DNA from: Moringa oleifera
Lineage: Eukaryota; Streptophyta; Magnoliopsida; Brassicales; Moringaceae
Direction of reading: 5' to 3'
Assembly (NCBI GenBank): GCA_021397835.1
Contig: JAJFZO010000799.1
Location: 372,001-436,000, forward strand
DNA: 64,000 nt
Shown here piece after piece: positions 24,725 to 38,100 of the stretch. The position numbers and the translations under genes are program-made. The notes beneath the pieces are model-generated. The model searched no databases. It was not told the DNA's origin and was given only the letters and a program-made list of their open reading frames with translations. The stretch's first letter is position 1. Every line of letters begins with the position of its first letter.

Positions 24725-24870
24725 ACACAGCAAGATTTATGGAACCTTATCCCGATCCTTTATTAACTTTATAAAGGAATAGACATGATAAAAAAGGGGA
24801 TGCTTGTCCCAAGCATTGCCATACTCAAACCCTTATAGACTTTCTTGTGATCCCTTGGGCTTTCCCTTTT
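24725..24870 (-). repeat. Family A repeat, copy 4 (inverted)
   Basis: On the minus strand it reads GGGATCACAAGAAAG, then GGGTTTGAGTATGGCAATGC, TTGGGACAAGCATCC, and ATTCCTTTATAAAGTTAAT. This parallels copy 2 base for base in order. It lies just downstream of the gypsy RT fragment, so family A may be the LTR of that element, but this is only positional. Confidence 0.55.
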
Positions 24871-26200
24871 GGGTTATATCTAAAGTGCATCAATTTCTTA
24901 GTATTAAACTGCTTGATCTTAGAAGTCAACCTAGATTATTGGGGCGTAATTCATTGGACACTAAGATATAATTAATCTAAATGAAATTATTTTTTAGGCC
25001 TAATTAATTCTTAAACCTAATTAATATACCTCTTTGGGTTCCTTATTATTTGTAGTTTAAGGAAAAATTTGACGAGTAATCAATCATCATTATTTATTTC
25101 CATCCATGTCTTAATATCCTTTGTTAGATGATGGTGAATGCATATAAAATTTATGTTATTAAACTTGGTATCAGTTGTTGACACTAATCTTATTCCTAAG
25201 AAAATGAACTTCATCAAAAACTCATTCTCCAGTTCAAAGGTCTAAGATTGAGATTTATTGCAATATGTCATTAAACTTTACAGTATTGGTTGTCCAACCT
25301 TATGCAAGATTTTAAAAGCCTTCTTCATCAGGGTTCATGCTATAGATGACTCATCAGGGTTTATAAACACAAATGATACATCGGGTTTTACATCATTCAT
25401 GGTCATCTTAATCCACCAAGAGTTTCCTTCATTGAAATTTTTGATTCAGTTAATACATCGGGTTTTATTTCATTAGGTTTAAAGTTAAACCTCATATTGG
25501 GGATCTATTCGATAAATTTCTCAATTGTTTGGAAGACTTTCACATTAGGATTTTCGATCTAGCTTATTCATTAGGATCATACTTCTTGGGTTCCTTTTAT
25601 CATTGGGATCAAAGCCTTTAAAAGTTCGCTTGGATTTTTCCATTATCAAGACTGATCTCACATCGGTTGTTATATTCCTTCATAGCGTTTTTCTTATCCA
25701 TAATTGATTCAAGTTCCATTGGGAAGTTACTGATTCCCAGATTAATATTCTAATGATTACTAATTTAGCTATTCTACATCGAAGTTGAAGATGGATTTGA
25801 AACTAGAATTCCATTAATTGATAATTTTTGTACATCTAATAGAAAAGAAGAAAAAGGATTACAAGTTTTAACTCTTAGTTCAACTTCAACTTCAGCCACA
25901 TCGGGTTTTCGGGTAACTTCAAAACCAGGAGCTTCTAACACTGGTCTAAAAAACCCTTCTTTAGTTGATTAAGTTGTCATTCTTTTAGGTCAATTAGAGT
26001 GATATTCAGGTCTTCAAAATGAATTAAGGAAGCTTCTACAGGAAGAACCAACTATATCAACTAAAGGTAGAGGTCGAGATATCTACCTTTGATCTCTTCA
26101 ATCATATGCCTTCTGATGGGCTAGTACAGGCACGAGGCTTGCTCCTTAATCTTAGTTTAATAAGCTTTTAACATTTTGAATTTATATAAAGCTCAAGATC
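24871..26200. other. Unassigned stretch with recurring CATCGGGTTTTA / CATCAGGGTT words
   Basis: Between 25,330 and 25,920 the words ATCAGGGTTYATG, ACATCGGGTTTTA and TCATTAGGATCA recur at irregular spacing. No domain is recognisable. It may be an expanded low-complexity coding segment of an old element. Confidence 0.35.
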
Positions 26201-27380
26201 AAGCTTCTTTTTGAGCTACCCTCAACTTATCCCTATGTTGAAGGATAAGTTTATTTTTGGTGCGACTTATCCTTGCCACACATTGGCTTGGACCTAGGCC
26301 AATTTAATCTTTGCATTGTCCACATTGATTTTAGCCTTCACTAGCATATTCTTCAACCTCTCAACTTTAGGCGCGTAGATATGCACTTTATTAACAGCAT
26401 CGATTATAGACATATTAGTAGCATCAACCTTCTTCATGAAGTAATGAAGATCGATGTTGGTATGGTTGTAGTTGTTTATGAGTATAACCATTCTCTAGAT
26501 AAACTATAAATAAAAATGGCAAGCACTAATTAATAACCTGCTACTACATGACACAAAACTAAAGTTAAACAGATTAATACATACGTCTCTGAAGCACATT
26601 ATTATGTTACTAAAAAAGGTGTTGTTATTCTCCCCTTATTTTCAGGTCATAAGGGAAGATAAACCTATATAACCATTCCTAAACTAGGTTGGGATGTTTT
26701 AGGGTTCCCTCGGTAAGCACGTCCTAGTCGAGCATAAATGTCTCTTCTAAAGGAAAAAGTTATGGCACATTCAGTCGCATTGAGAGTTCACCTATAATGC
26801 CCTAATCCTTAGGGTGGCTCTTCTTCTCGCCTCCTTTCCCTCTGATGGTTAGAGAAGCAGTAACCACCATTTTCTCCTTCTTGGCAGCAAGGGCACCATT
26901 GCTATAGCCAGCTCTCGCTTTCTTTCTCTTTGAGGCAGCTCATGAAGATTAACCTCACTGTTAACATTTGGTAGTAGCATTAGACTAAAACCTCGTATTA
27001 GGCCATGCTCCCTAAGGTAATGTCCATTGCCTCCTAAAGTTGATCTTTTATAATTAAGGATAGATTTGATTAAGGGACTGTCTCTTTTTCAAGGTCTGTA
27101 AAACATAACACCAAGGATTAGCAGCAAATAAAAAATGAAATAACTAAACTATAAGATGAAGCAATGATAAGACCTAACATGGCATCAGTTCGAGAGAACA
27201 GTAAAGGTCTTGTCCTTTCATTAGGGTGTACATCCACTTCAAGATTAGTATTTAGCTTAAGGTTTGGTGTTTGCTCTTCATTTAGGATGTATATGCACTT
27301 CGGGTTGAGTGATTGGCTTAAGGTTTAGTGTTTGTTCATCATTGAGAATTGGATTTGAAAGATGGAAAGAGAGCTTTTTA
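26200..27380 (-). pseudogene. Decayed minus-strand ORF, possibly a gypsy-type element protein
   Basis: Two minus-strand segments have few stops. One (about 26,630-26,940) begins with a basic stretch SKRKKARAG and later reads FPLEETFMLD and EWLYRFIFPYDLKIRGE. The other (26,294-26,491) is a lysine-rich helical stretch with VERLKNMLVKAKINVDNAKIKLA-like heptads that could be a coiled coil. The combination of a basic region and a coiled coil resembles the extra ORF of some plant gypsy-type elements. I cannot name the family with confidence. Stops interrupt both parts. Confidence 0.3.
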
Positions 27381-27816
27381 GGACCTGAACTCAATGTGTC
27401 TTCGATAAATCGAGAAGTCCTATCGAATCTAAAAACTTTGTACTAAGATCTAATAGCTCTAACTATAGCTATCCTATTACATTTACATGATATTTGAAAC
27501 TATCTACACCCATTTGATCACAAAGGAACTAAAAGATCAACGATAGGTCAGGGTTAGCCTATTTTTAATGGACTTATCCAAAGAGTTCACTGTAGGTGTT
27601 CAGATGGTGATATGTTTTAGGCCAAGAGGCTAGAAATACTTCTCAATTTAATCTTTGTTATTTAAAGGAACGCTTTTGAAAAGTGTTTTGGGCTAACATA
27701 AGCAAAAATAACAAAATTTGATTATTTGTCTATATGCATTGAGGGATAGCATAATAAGCGAAATTTAAACATAAGATTATTATATCAAACAAGTGTTATT
27801 CAAAATAACTAATTTG

Positions 27817-28210
27817 TTAATATTTATTGAATGTGATCACCACAGAGAGAATCAAAAATAGCATATTATGCCAATTGCAAGTGTTGAATGTAGTCACCAC
27901 AGAGAGATCCTTTCCAAGAGGGATGATGTTCGTTGAGGTACACATCAACAAGAAAAAGGTGATGGGCATGTTAGATAAGAGTCCATCAAATTGCTTTATT
28001 GCAAAATAGACGGTTAAAGACTTATTGTTAGAGATGTTCCTGATCTTTATAAAGGTTAAGTGTCCTAACTCAGAGGCTAAAAGGATAAAGGGCAGCAAGA
28101 GTCGATCTTCAAGTTAGTGGCTTGAAAGGGAAAATTAAGCTTCTCATGTGTCCAGTTTCTAATTATGATCTAATCCTTAGTATGGATTTCTTTTGTAAAT
28201 AAGTGATCTT
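27817..28210 (+). pseudogene. Ty3/gypsy aspartic protease-like fragment
   Basis: The frame reads LQVLNVVTTERSFPRGMMFV, then EVHINKKKVMGMLDKSPSNCFIAK. This corresponds to the gypsy protease motif V.ING..V.ALLDTGATHNFIS. The catalytic aspartate is present, but the following TG is replaced by KS, so it would be inactive. After a stop, DLQVSGLKGKIKLLMCPVSNYDLILSMDFF matches the second half of the domain. The 5' part contains a direct repeat of GAATGTGATCACCACAGAGAG about 57 bp apart (27,827 and 27,884). The fragment lies 3.4 kb downstream of the RT fragment on the same strand, the reverse of the normal PR-RT order. Confidence 0.75.
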
Positions 28211-30600
28211 ATAAGATGTTATGGTATTCGACTGATCGATGCTCATAAGTCAATTCAGATTATCCCAATTAGCATAATTTAGCTTGATAATAGGTTTATG
28301 TTAGGCTGTTCAAGGCAATGGATAGATAAACATGAGTTGTTCCATCACTTATCGATAAATTCTCCTTTAGCTAGTAACCTCATATAATTATCATATATGC
28401 CACAGTCAAAGGACAACTGATCCATGGATGAACATTAGATGGATCGATGATCCTCATTAAGAAAGAGGTATATTGATATTGGAATAACATAGACTAAATA
28501 TCACTTATGATACAAGTAAGCAGCAATATGTACCTACTATTATATCCATTATTATTAGTAAAAAAAATCGTGTGATTAAAATTATCAACATAAATAAAAA
28601 GTAGAATAATCATTTGATTATTATAATCTATTAATTCATTATAAATCTCGTAATGGTAACTACTTATAAGCAGTTAAATCATTATTTATCCACCCAGTCA
28701 TGACACTATTAGGTAACTCACATATCGTGTACTAATCTTAGTGAACTTTACACACTATCATACTTTATTCATGATCCTCGTATTACCTTCTGCATATTTG
28801 AACATGTCTTTGATTAGACCATCAAACAACTATAATCTTGAGATAGGATATATCCAAGATTGGTACATGATATGCCTTGTGGGTCACTTCATATCCTCAA
28901 TTGGGTAGGATAACCATGACCCTGGGCTTTAATTCAAACCAAAATATAGGGTATGAATTCATGGCCATGTTATCCTATGAACTAATATATAATCCCTATT
29001 AGAACTCTTTCACATAATCATGTACAGCCCTATGTGCTTCAACCTCTTTACCTTTTAAAGTAAGAGTTGCTCCCTCAACTCTTTCATCAAATTCTTCCAC
29101 AAATCGATGGTAAGACATCCAATTGCAACATCATCCACCATTCGTGTTATATGTCAATCTATTTGTACGCAAATTCAATGAAACTTTATCATATTGAATT
29201 AATAATCTAGAAACATAAGGTTTGATGGAATACATTGATACCTAAGTTACCTCCACCAATTGAGCACATTACTGAATGTAGTCAATCATTAACCATGACA
29301 ATTACCACATATGTACATCCTTGCCTGAATGATTCTTATATGCCCAAGTTGCATTTAATTTGTCCCAAAGATGAGTGATTAATGCCAACACAATCTTCCT
29401 TTATCTATTATTCATTAATTAGGTCTAGTATCTATCTAATTCTATGAGTTGACTATGATTTCGGCTGAACAATTACTCAATGATTATGAAAGTATACATA
29501 ATGGTTAGGTTATTATCACATTTCCTTCGAACACCCAAGAAAGTAATCCTTATTAATGACTTACATCCCATACCACTTTGAACCAGCCCTCCCAGTCTAC
29601 TTAGCCCTAGGGTGTTTTGATTTGGATAAACTTAATGGCTAATAATTTAGGATTATCTTTTTTGACTTATTTATAAATATTTTCCATTATCCAAATTATG
29701 GACTTGTACTTAGTGATAAATAACGAATAAGTAAACCAATGTAGTGATGGACATGATGATTATCCTTAACCAATGTAACCAAATAATAAACTTAATGTGC
29801 ATTGGATAGTTAGATACTATCACAATTTCTTAGTACAATCTCTAATAGTTCTACCAGTGACCTATAAGCATGCGTCCCATATGACCATAATCATTCATGA
29901 ATAGATTGGGCTCGTTGGATGAACTAAACCTTAAACCCAAAGATGACTATAAGTTGACTAATGTGAGGCTAGAGAGCTATGGCGGTATCATAACCAAGTT
30001 ATCAACCATGGTTCCATAGAATGCACATTATCATATGTTAATATGAATAGGTTATCATTATATGGATATGCTTGGGTATTGGTTATCCAAACTGATCAGT
30101 AAAGCAAACTATGATGTGAATTTACTCATGGTGGATGATTTAATAACTCTTCAGCATCGATGCCATTTGATATCATGTGGTTAAATCTTGATAATTATCA
30201 TTACTTGAAATATCTCATTGTACTATCTATTGGGTCCAAATAATTTTCTACAGTCTAATATCGCATACTTGGAGGTATAAAAGAGTTACAAGTATCATGT
30301 AATAATGCAAATCGTAGTTCACTTATACCAACTTTATACTCATATCAGTTGGTTAGCATATATTAGCATGCATTAAGGTAATTATGTATAATTTATTCAT
30401 CATCTACTTTGTCGACCTTAAACACCAAACCCTAAACTCATATATCCAATCTCATGTTCATTATGTGAGATATCATAATTAATGACTAGGCCAAGGATAT
30501 CTAACTCCCTCATAACCCAATGAAAAAAAGCATTAGATAACTACCTCAAGATGAATTAAGTCAATTGATCTGCACCACAATCATATGGGCTATAAAAGCT
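28211..30600. other. AT-rich, non-coding, no recognised feature
   Basis: Frames are saturated with stops. I found no domain, RNA gene or clear repeat boundary. Confidence 0.45.
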
Positions 30601-32939
30601 ACTACTGCGGCACTCATCTTTTAATCGATTTTTTTCTACAAACCTAGGTAGTTGATGCAACTTTTCAATGCTAACCTGTTTTGCTTCAGGGAAGAACGGA
30701 TGATCTGCTAGCTCTAGCAAAATTTATTAAAGTTATTATGAACCCCCAATTCTATAGTGGCATAAGCGATAGCAGTCCTAAGGTTCACCCTGATTTCATC
30801 TAAACTTCGTGCACATTAACAAAATTGATTCCATTTTGAGATAGCCTTAGATAGAAAAGTAAAACGTAAAAGTGGTGGCTCTTTAGGATTTAATAAAGGA
30901 TCTTCCTAAAGTCAAGAATGGCAGGATGATTAGGAAATTACATCTAAGGAACATACCATTATAAATATAAGACCGTGACTCACCTCTAAAGCACAAATAA
31001 AAAGTCAATTCCAATCCCACAAGGAAATCAATTCTTCTTTTCTTTTTCTTGAGCTAAGTCGTACGTTAGGGACAACCATTTAATCAGTTTCATGCACAAG
31101 ACCTTCTACTTACCTCCTGTGGCAGGTCATTAGCACACACTGGATCGATTGGATGTTTTCGGGATAGATTGGAACAGGTAGTTTGTTGAGTGAGGGGCGA
31201 TCCTTCCATCCATCATTCAAGACTAGTCCCCTCACATTCTCATTAATCATGAATATGTAGAGTTTGGGATTGGCAAAAAAAAATAACATATTTGCTTGGG
31301 TCCATACTTTCACGCATTGTAGAAGTAACTTCCTCAACCTTCGCTTCATCTCTTCTACTCTCATCGTGAATAGGGATGAGAAATGATGGGATCAATTTTC
31401 CATGCCCTAGTTTGGCTCATAAGGTGATTTGGTTGGATTCAGTCTAATTCTATACCATCAGGGGCTTCTTAGCTTACGAGTTTGCATTCATTAAGCTGCA
31501 TGCAGAATGGAGAGATAAAAGAATTGTTGATCACTAGGCTGGGAGAATAAGAAAGAGCTTTGATATGGTTGAGGTGGCTAACTTGCCTCTCCAAGAATGT
31601 TCAAGATAGGACCGAGGAGAAAGAAATGCCTTGGCACTTGATGAACCAACCTAATTGGTCAGCAAATTAAGGGACTGGTCTTAGAAATGCAGATAGAAAG
31701 CGATGCATTAGCAGGCTATCATTCAAGTGTAGCGAAACTAGAGTCTCAACTCGTTAAGGTTAGGGTTTGAGGAGAAGTGAAGCTTCTTTTAGTACGTCCT
31801 TCGTTACCTATCGATTGGATCCAACATCTAGAGTTCTGGTTGATGTTGCCTATATACCAAATAAGTTATTTTCAAAGAAAGGTGAGGCCCTAGTCGCAAG
31901 TAATTCCCTTCTTTCGATAGATGGCACTGGATTGCCTACTTGTTTTTCCTCATAAAGGTTAGACATGCCTTACCGGTTGAATCAAAGAATACTAGCTTAC
32001 TCAGATATCAGGTAAGGGTGAAATCCAGCCTACAGAAGAGCAAGAGGAGAAGAGTACCTGATGGAATTAAGTTAGCCAACATTTGTGAGGTGAAGGCTAG
32101 ATGCATAAGTTGACCATCTTTGGCAAAAGCATCACAAACACTTAGATATGAAGGAATTAAAACCTATATTCAATTTGTTTGATAAATGAGGGGAAGAGAA
32201 AAGCTTGGTGTTTCCCTAGATTGGATCAATAAGAGAACGGCACCTTTCAATGTCTTAGTTTGCCTCCAAAAACCCCGTAACTTCTAAAGAAGGTGAATGA
32301 ATGTGAACGAATGGTTTCAGGTCTGGTTGGATTCATTCATCGAGTGCAAGCTGAATCACTTTAGTACATCTGGGGAATATCTAAAGTAATCCATGCATTA
32401 GAGTCAAAGTCAATGCTCTGGGTCATAAGCAAGAGCTTATATGAAGGTTGGGATACAGTTGAGTGCTTTAGAGTGGGGCTCACCTTTACCTTTTATATGA
32501 ATCCAATCCCTCTTAATATCAATCCTTTAGTTCTGATCTCAATTGAGCAAAAGTTGATCGGGAAAGGAAAGTGAGACGGCTTTTCTAATAAGTGCTGTGG
32601 GCATGCCAACATGAGCTGGAACTGAGCATTATTGATGGTACTGACGGACTCCTATTAAGTTACTGGTAGCGATAGACTGATAGCCTTTCAACATCTTGCA
32701 TTTCCAACTAACAATCTCTAGCTCCTGATGGAAAAAAGACTATAGCACTAGAACGAGGGTAGAAGAGTTAATTACCACTCAGCTTACTTGCACGCAGGGT
32801 ATAAGATGGATGCAAAGTAGGCTTATAGGGTACAAGGGTTACTGTATTTATCCCAGCAAATGGGAAGTTAGCAGGGTTTATAACTTGGACTTCTTGGCTT
32901 GCTAACTTCACTAGCTTACTTCTAACCCCTCGAAAGAGA
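30600..32939. other. Unassigned part of the putative NUMT, left end
   Basis: I recognise no gene. An open frame at 31,110-31,364 (minus, 84 codons) and one at 31,767-31,955 (plus) have no motif that I know. Confidence 0.35.
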
Positions 32940-33110
32940 GTGGTCTCAACCGAATGCTTATACCATCATTCTAAGACATCTTTAGGAGTTGTACTACCGT
33001 CATTTTCAATTTCTCGATCGGTTCGACAAGGATGTCCTCTTGCATTGGCCCTATTTACGATTACTGACAACGAATGCTTTGGGCTATATATTTATTTATT
33101 TATTTATAAC
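32940..33110 (+). pseudogene. LINE-type (non-LTR) reverse transcriptase fragment
   Basis: The frame reads SFSISRSVRQGCPLALALFTI. This matches the strongly conserved plant LINE motif (SVRQGCPLAP.LF) in the RT palm region. Only about 30 residues are recognisable, and homology stops before the catalytic F.DD box. It is either a LINE inserted after the mitochondrial transfer or one of the nuclear retroelement scraps that plant mitochondrial genomes are known to carry. Confidence 0.75.
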
Positions 33111-35073
33111 ATGAAAAAGGCCTAATCAAAGAGCTTCGATTGTGCCATATGTAAATAAGAGTTTTATCTATCTTTCTTCAATTAGCTATAGGAGCAAGAA
33201 GAAGACACTTTGTATACATAATTGGTTAGCTTTTTTCGGTTTTATTCTGAGTTAGAAAGCCACTATTAGTTTTTGTATGATTAGATTGGGCCATATCCAT
33301 GTAATTAGATTAATCGAAAAGATAGTTTGACTTGTGTGTATTAAGTATATACCTTTTGTAACATGATTGTAACTTAGGCCATAAGCTTTAGCCTCTTAAG
33401 AATGTGATAGAAGAACTATGATGAGATATAAGATAAAATATCTAAATATGATTGAGTTCCACTTCCCTTCGCTATCATGAACTTAACGCCTTAAAATAAA
33501 ACTAGCTTTACACGATGGGACGAGAGCAATAATAACTCAAATCGCACTGCGAATGATTTTGATATAAAACCATCGAGATCCTATTCAAAGACTTTTTCAC
33601 CATTGGGAGCCTTGCCGTTTCTTTCTCGAAAGCCTTTGACTTTGCTCTTTGGCTAAAAAAGGCTTCTTTGTATGATTAAGGTAGTCTTTGGAGACCTTTC
33701 ACTTTTGAAAATATCCAAAAGAAGAGGCATGTCTCACCCCTCAGAATAATGTAAAATCCTTTTCCACCTTTATTTAATAGATTTTTTCTTTCTTTCTACT
33801 ACAAAAAAAAAAACTGGGAAATAATGATCAAGTAACAAAATCCTTTTCTATACTTGTTCTTGCTTGCTAACTTAGTCCATCAAGAGGATGATAGATTCAT
33901 CTTATTTTTGATATATTCTCATATGCTGAACAATTGAATTACAATTTTAGGGGAATGACTAACTAGAAGCTTAAAGGATAAATTGAATCAAATTCTTTAG
34001 AAGAAAAAAAAAGGTGTCAATTCAATCAATGACTAACTAGTTTATATGACATCTCATTTTTGGTACATCTACTCGACTTTATATCTATCTCACAAGTGAC
34101 ACATATTGTCTAGGGGTTTTTTTTTCATAGATAGTTAGATTCACCTAAGAAAAATGAGTATGATAGGAGAAAGAGAAGAGAGGAGGGAAAGCAACTATAG
34201 ATGTCATGCTCCTATCTATAGAAGGAACTTCTCTAAACTCACAAAGACGAGAGGGCTGGGACTAGACCTCTCTAAATGACAGGACTGAGTTAGTATAGTT
34301 CTTCTTTTTTTTTTTCCTCCTCTGATCTATCCTTGCCTCGATCTAGTAAGGATTGGAATTGGGCACTAGCATGAGTATTTGAATACTGCTTTTTATCTTC
34401 TTCCCTGAGAGCTTTTGATGTAAAATCTTATTTTATGAAATAAATTTTTGTATCTAAAGATTATCCACAATTAGTTCCTATCCTAGTAGCGAGTATCTTG
34501 TATTAGCTTGTCAAAGGCTTAAAGATATAGAAATTAGGAAAGTAATGATGTCATACCTCTAGTTTGTAGCTTTCCTTCGTGGTTTTCTCTTCTATTGAAA
34601 AATAATATGAGTTATGAACCTAGCTTCTCTCACAAAATCAAAATTGAGGGAAATCCATCATCTATGCATACTGGGATAGGCTTGTGAGATCTACTTTACT
34701 CACTAATTCACATTCTAGTTGACACTGATTAGTTGTATTGACATCCCTACCTCATAGCTAGAGAAACATGCATGCCATAGCATCTCCATTAGTTCAAGTC
34801 GAGGCACTGGTTTGAAATGGCTTTGACCATCTCACATACTTGCTATCACTCTATGGACTAAGGTCGTTAAGTAGGACAAAAAAAGCCCTTAGGTAGGCTA
34901 GCTATAGGTGGCTTGATCTAATTGATTTAGTTGCTCTGTTTGTTATCACCTGATACTGATGAGATATAAATATTAGTATTTAATTCACTCATAGTTTTTT
35001 TTTATGACGATCCATGGCTTGAGCAAGCTGCACTTGAAAAGGTAAATACAATCATAAAACCTTAAGTAGTAGA

Positions 35074-35143
35074 GCAGCATAGTACAGTAAGCATAGGCAT
35101 AATGGGCGGCAGCACAGTACAGTGAGCATAAGCATCATGGGCG
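35074..35143. repeat. Tandem duplication, 35 bp x 2
   Basis: The units at 35,074-35,108 and 35,109-35,143 both run from GCAGCA.AGTACAGT to ATGGGCG, with about five differences. Confidence 0.85.
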
Positions 35144-35150
35144 GAGACTT

Positions 35151-35153
<3 letters not shown>

Positions 35154-35185
<32 letters not shown>
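35154..35185. repeat. (AT)n microsatellite
   Basis: An uninterrupted AT dinucleotide run of about 16 units. Confidence 0.95.
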
Positions 35186-35187
<2 letters not shown>

Positions 35188-38100
35188 AAATTTCATCCTA
35201 TTTATAAAAACTATAGTCAAACTAGCTATAACTGACTAAATGGAAAAACATGACATAAAGGACTGGAAACTGAGTAAACAGGTTATAACTAAGATTTTTG
35301 ATTTTGGTCATTTAACGCTTTCATCCTTTTTCCATTCATATAGAACCTATGACATCCATACTACTTGATTTTTATCCTTAATAATTTTATCTTCCTCTTC
35401 TATCACTCCATTTTTGTTAGTCAAATTACATATTCCATTAAGGATGTGATGTTATTTGAAAAAAGGCTAGAATATTAACAACCATCTCTATCTAATTGAT
35501 TCACTTTACCTAGTACATACCTTTTTTTGGAAGATCAAGTGCCAAAGTCATAGAATGATGAAGTCATCAATTCCTAAAAATTACTTTCAATTTGTTTATG
35601 GGTGGGTATTTGACCTGGACTTTCTATGGTATCAATTTACCCTTGTCCTGTCGAAGAATATAAGATAAGTGGGTGTAGTTTGGATCTCTAAGGCTTCCAA
35701 GGTGGCTTGGGATGTAGTCTATGTCTCAAAATGAAAGAGGAAGAGGGTCTGGCCTCAAGAGAGTTCATGACTAGAATAAGGCAACTATTACCAAACATTT
35801 GTGGAACATTGCCTTTAACTCACATACCATCTAGGCTTTTGAATTAAAAGTTTTCCCTTGAAAGGTAAGAGTGTGTGGGGCATACTCATTCCTAACAACT
35901 CTTTCTCTTAAAGTGGGAGGAAATTTATAAACTTGATGTACACTATAAGGCCTTTTATCCTGTCCAAAGTGGGTAATGGCGAAAGGTACTTTTTTTATTT
36001 GGCTCGATAACTGGCATCCGTTAGGTTCCATTGTTCAGAAGTATAGTTGTAAAATTTATTATGATGTAGCTATCCCAGTTTATGCTAAAGTTAACATAAT
36101 TATTGAAGAAAACTAATGGAATTGGCCGATAGTTAGATATTTCAATAAGGCTTGTTACACCTCGAGTTTATTCAAGAACTATTTGACTAACTAGCGACAG
36201 GGAGATTTGAAACACTGATGGAGGGCATGAAACACCCACAATCATAACTACTACTTGAATAGTAAATGGAGAAAGAAAGCAAGATGATTAATCCCTCATG
36301 GGAGCTTAGAAAAAAATAGCTAGAGTTTATTTTATTAGAAAGGGTGAAAAGATGCTGAATCAATAAAAGGATCGGGCACCTACTGATAATATTATAGAAG
36401 AGAGATGGTCTCCTCTATGAGCTTCTCACAGGAAGGGTTCAGATCGAGTGCAATTCAGTTATCGACTAACTAAAGTAAGGAAGAATCAGCCACTTGGGGT
36501 GGTCAAGCTCACTTCAACTCTAAGCACAGTAGTGCATAGTTATTTTATCCAACCTCATAACTTAAAGAAGTAGATTGGGTGAACCACAGTAAAAAAAAAT
36601 CCAAATATGGATGGCTACAAAGTTAAGGAGGTTTAATAAGAAATAAGAGAGTAGCAATACCTTTTAAGTTAGCATAGGTAGCAGTGGGAGACTAAATAAA
36701 TGTTTCATGCAATAGTGTCAAAGAAGTCATAATAAGCTAGAGAAGTAAATGAAGCATCAGGTTCTGAAGAAGAATAAGGTCACAGAGCATAGCAAACTGC
36801 TAAACCATGTGCGTGCGATTGCTCGCCTATCATCAGTTTGACTTACACTCTAAAGCTATCAAGACTAGAGAGAACCTTTATGACATTCTTATGGATAAAG
36901 TAACTGGTGAAGCTTTTTCTTTAGTTGTTGTTGACCCTTTATTGGGAAACTTTGGCAATGTCTATTATTTATTTTCCCTAAGAGGTGCAGGCTTCATTAA
37001 AAGGCTCTCTACCTTGTGGTTTTATTGGGTTTACTTGTAAACAACACTTTTTCCCTCACCTCTCTTCGATCATTTTCCAAAGAGTTGCCTGACTGACTTC
37101 ATAGTTACACCTTTATTGACTAGATCCCATGAGTGTTACCAAAATAGCACGTTAAAGTGCCCATCTCGTATCATGATTTGCTGTTTGATTCCAAAGACCA
37201 AACTTCCTTGTGATCTGTTGAATTGCATCAATAAAACTAATTTTATGCCATATACATGGCATGAATCCCAAGCTTCTTATTGTTGATAAGCATCAATCCA
37301 AGTCGCTGACGGACCTAACTAATAGTTCCCTTTTGGACCTGAAAGAAGGTTTGTGACCTAATCTCCAAAGGGATTTTCAATCAATATGCATTGAATGAAG
37401 GAATTGGTCCATTCTCTAGCCAATATTAGGTAAACCAAGGGTTGCGTTCACAGATTAAGTCATTTTAATATGATGTTCCCAATCTCAAAGACCTGCATGT
37501 AATTTTATGGAGTGCTAGGAGAAGGAAAGGGACAATAACGCTGCCCGCTTCGCTTTGAATAAAATAAATCATCATAACTAGAAAGACAATCATTTATATT
37601 GAAATTTGTTCTATAAGAGGTATGCAATGGAACTAAATTTGCTTCGCGAGGGTATTGTTCGCATAACTAAGAGAAAGTTGTAGCTAATCAATAGCATGCT
37701 AAAGAGCTTCCTTAGTAAGAAAACGAACGTATGCAGGAAATTAATCAAAATAAGGCAATATATTCGTAGGAATAATTGAAGAAAAGGTGTTAAGATAATT
37801 CAACATCTTTTATTTATGTTAGAATATGTATAATGTTATAACAAAGTGGACCTCTAACCATATTACCTACCCTCGCTATGGCTTCTTTAGAAGCTCTAGT
37901 TCTTACACATCCTAGCTTCAAGATTTGGCATTTGCTTTGAGTGTGAAGTGGCTTGCTGAGAATAATAGAGATATTCCAACCTTTGATTGTCAAACTTACA
38001 ATTCTTGTGAACCAAGCATAGGATGGATGGTGTATAAATCAATTTGGTCAGGGAGATGGCAAAAATGAAAAAAGGATATCGAAAGAGTTAGGCAAAAGAG

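Noticed and set aside
27817..28098. 93-codon minus-strand open frame
   Set aside because: It is antisense to the gypsy protease fragment, which has recognisable motifs on the plus strand.
36807..37040. 77-codon plus-strand frame as a candidate mitochondrial gene
   Set aside because: I could not match it to any plant mitochondrial protein and saw no conserved motif.
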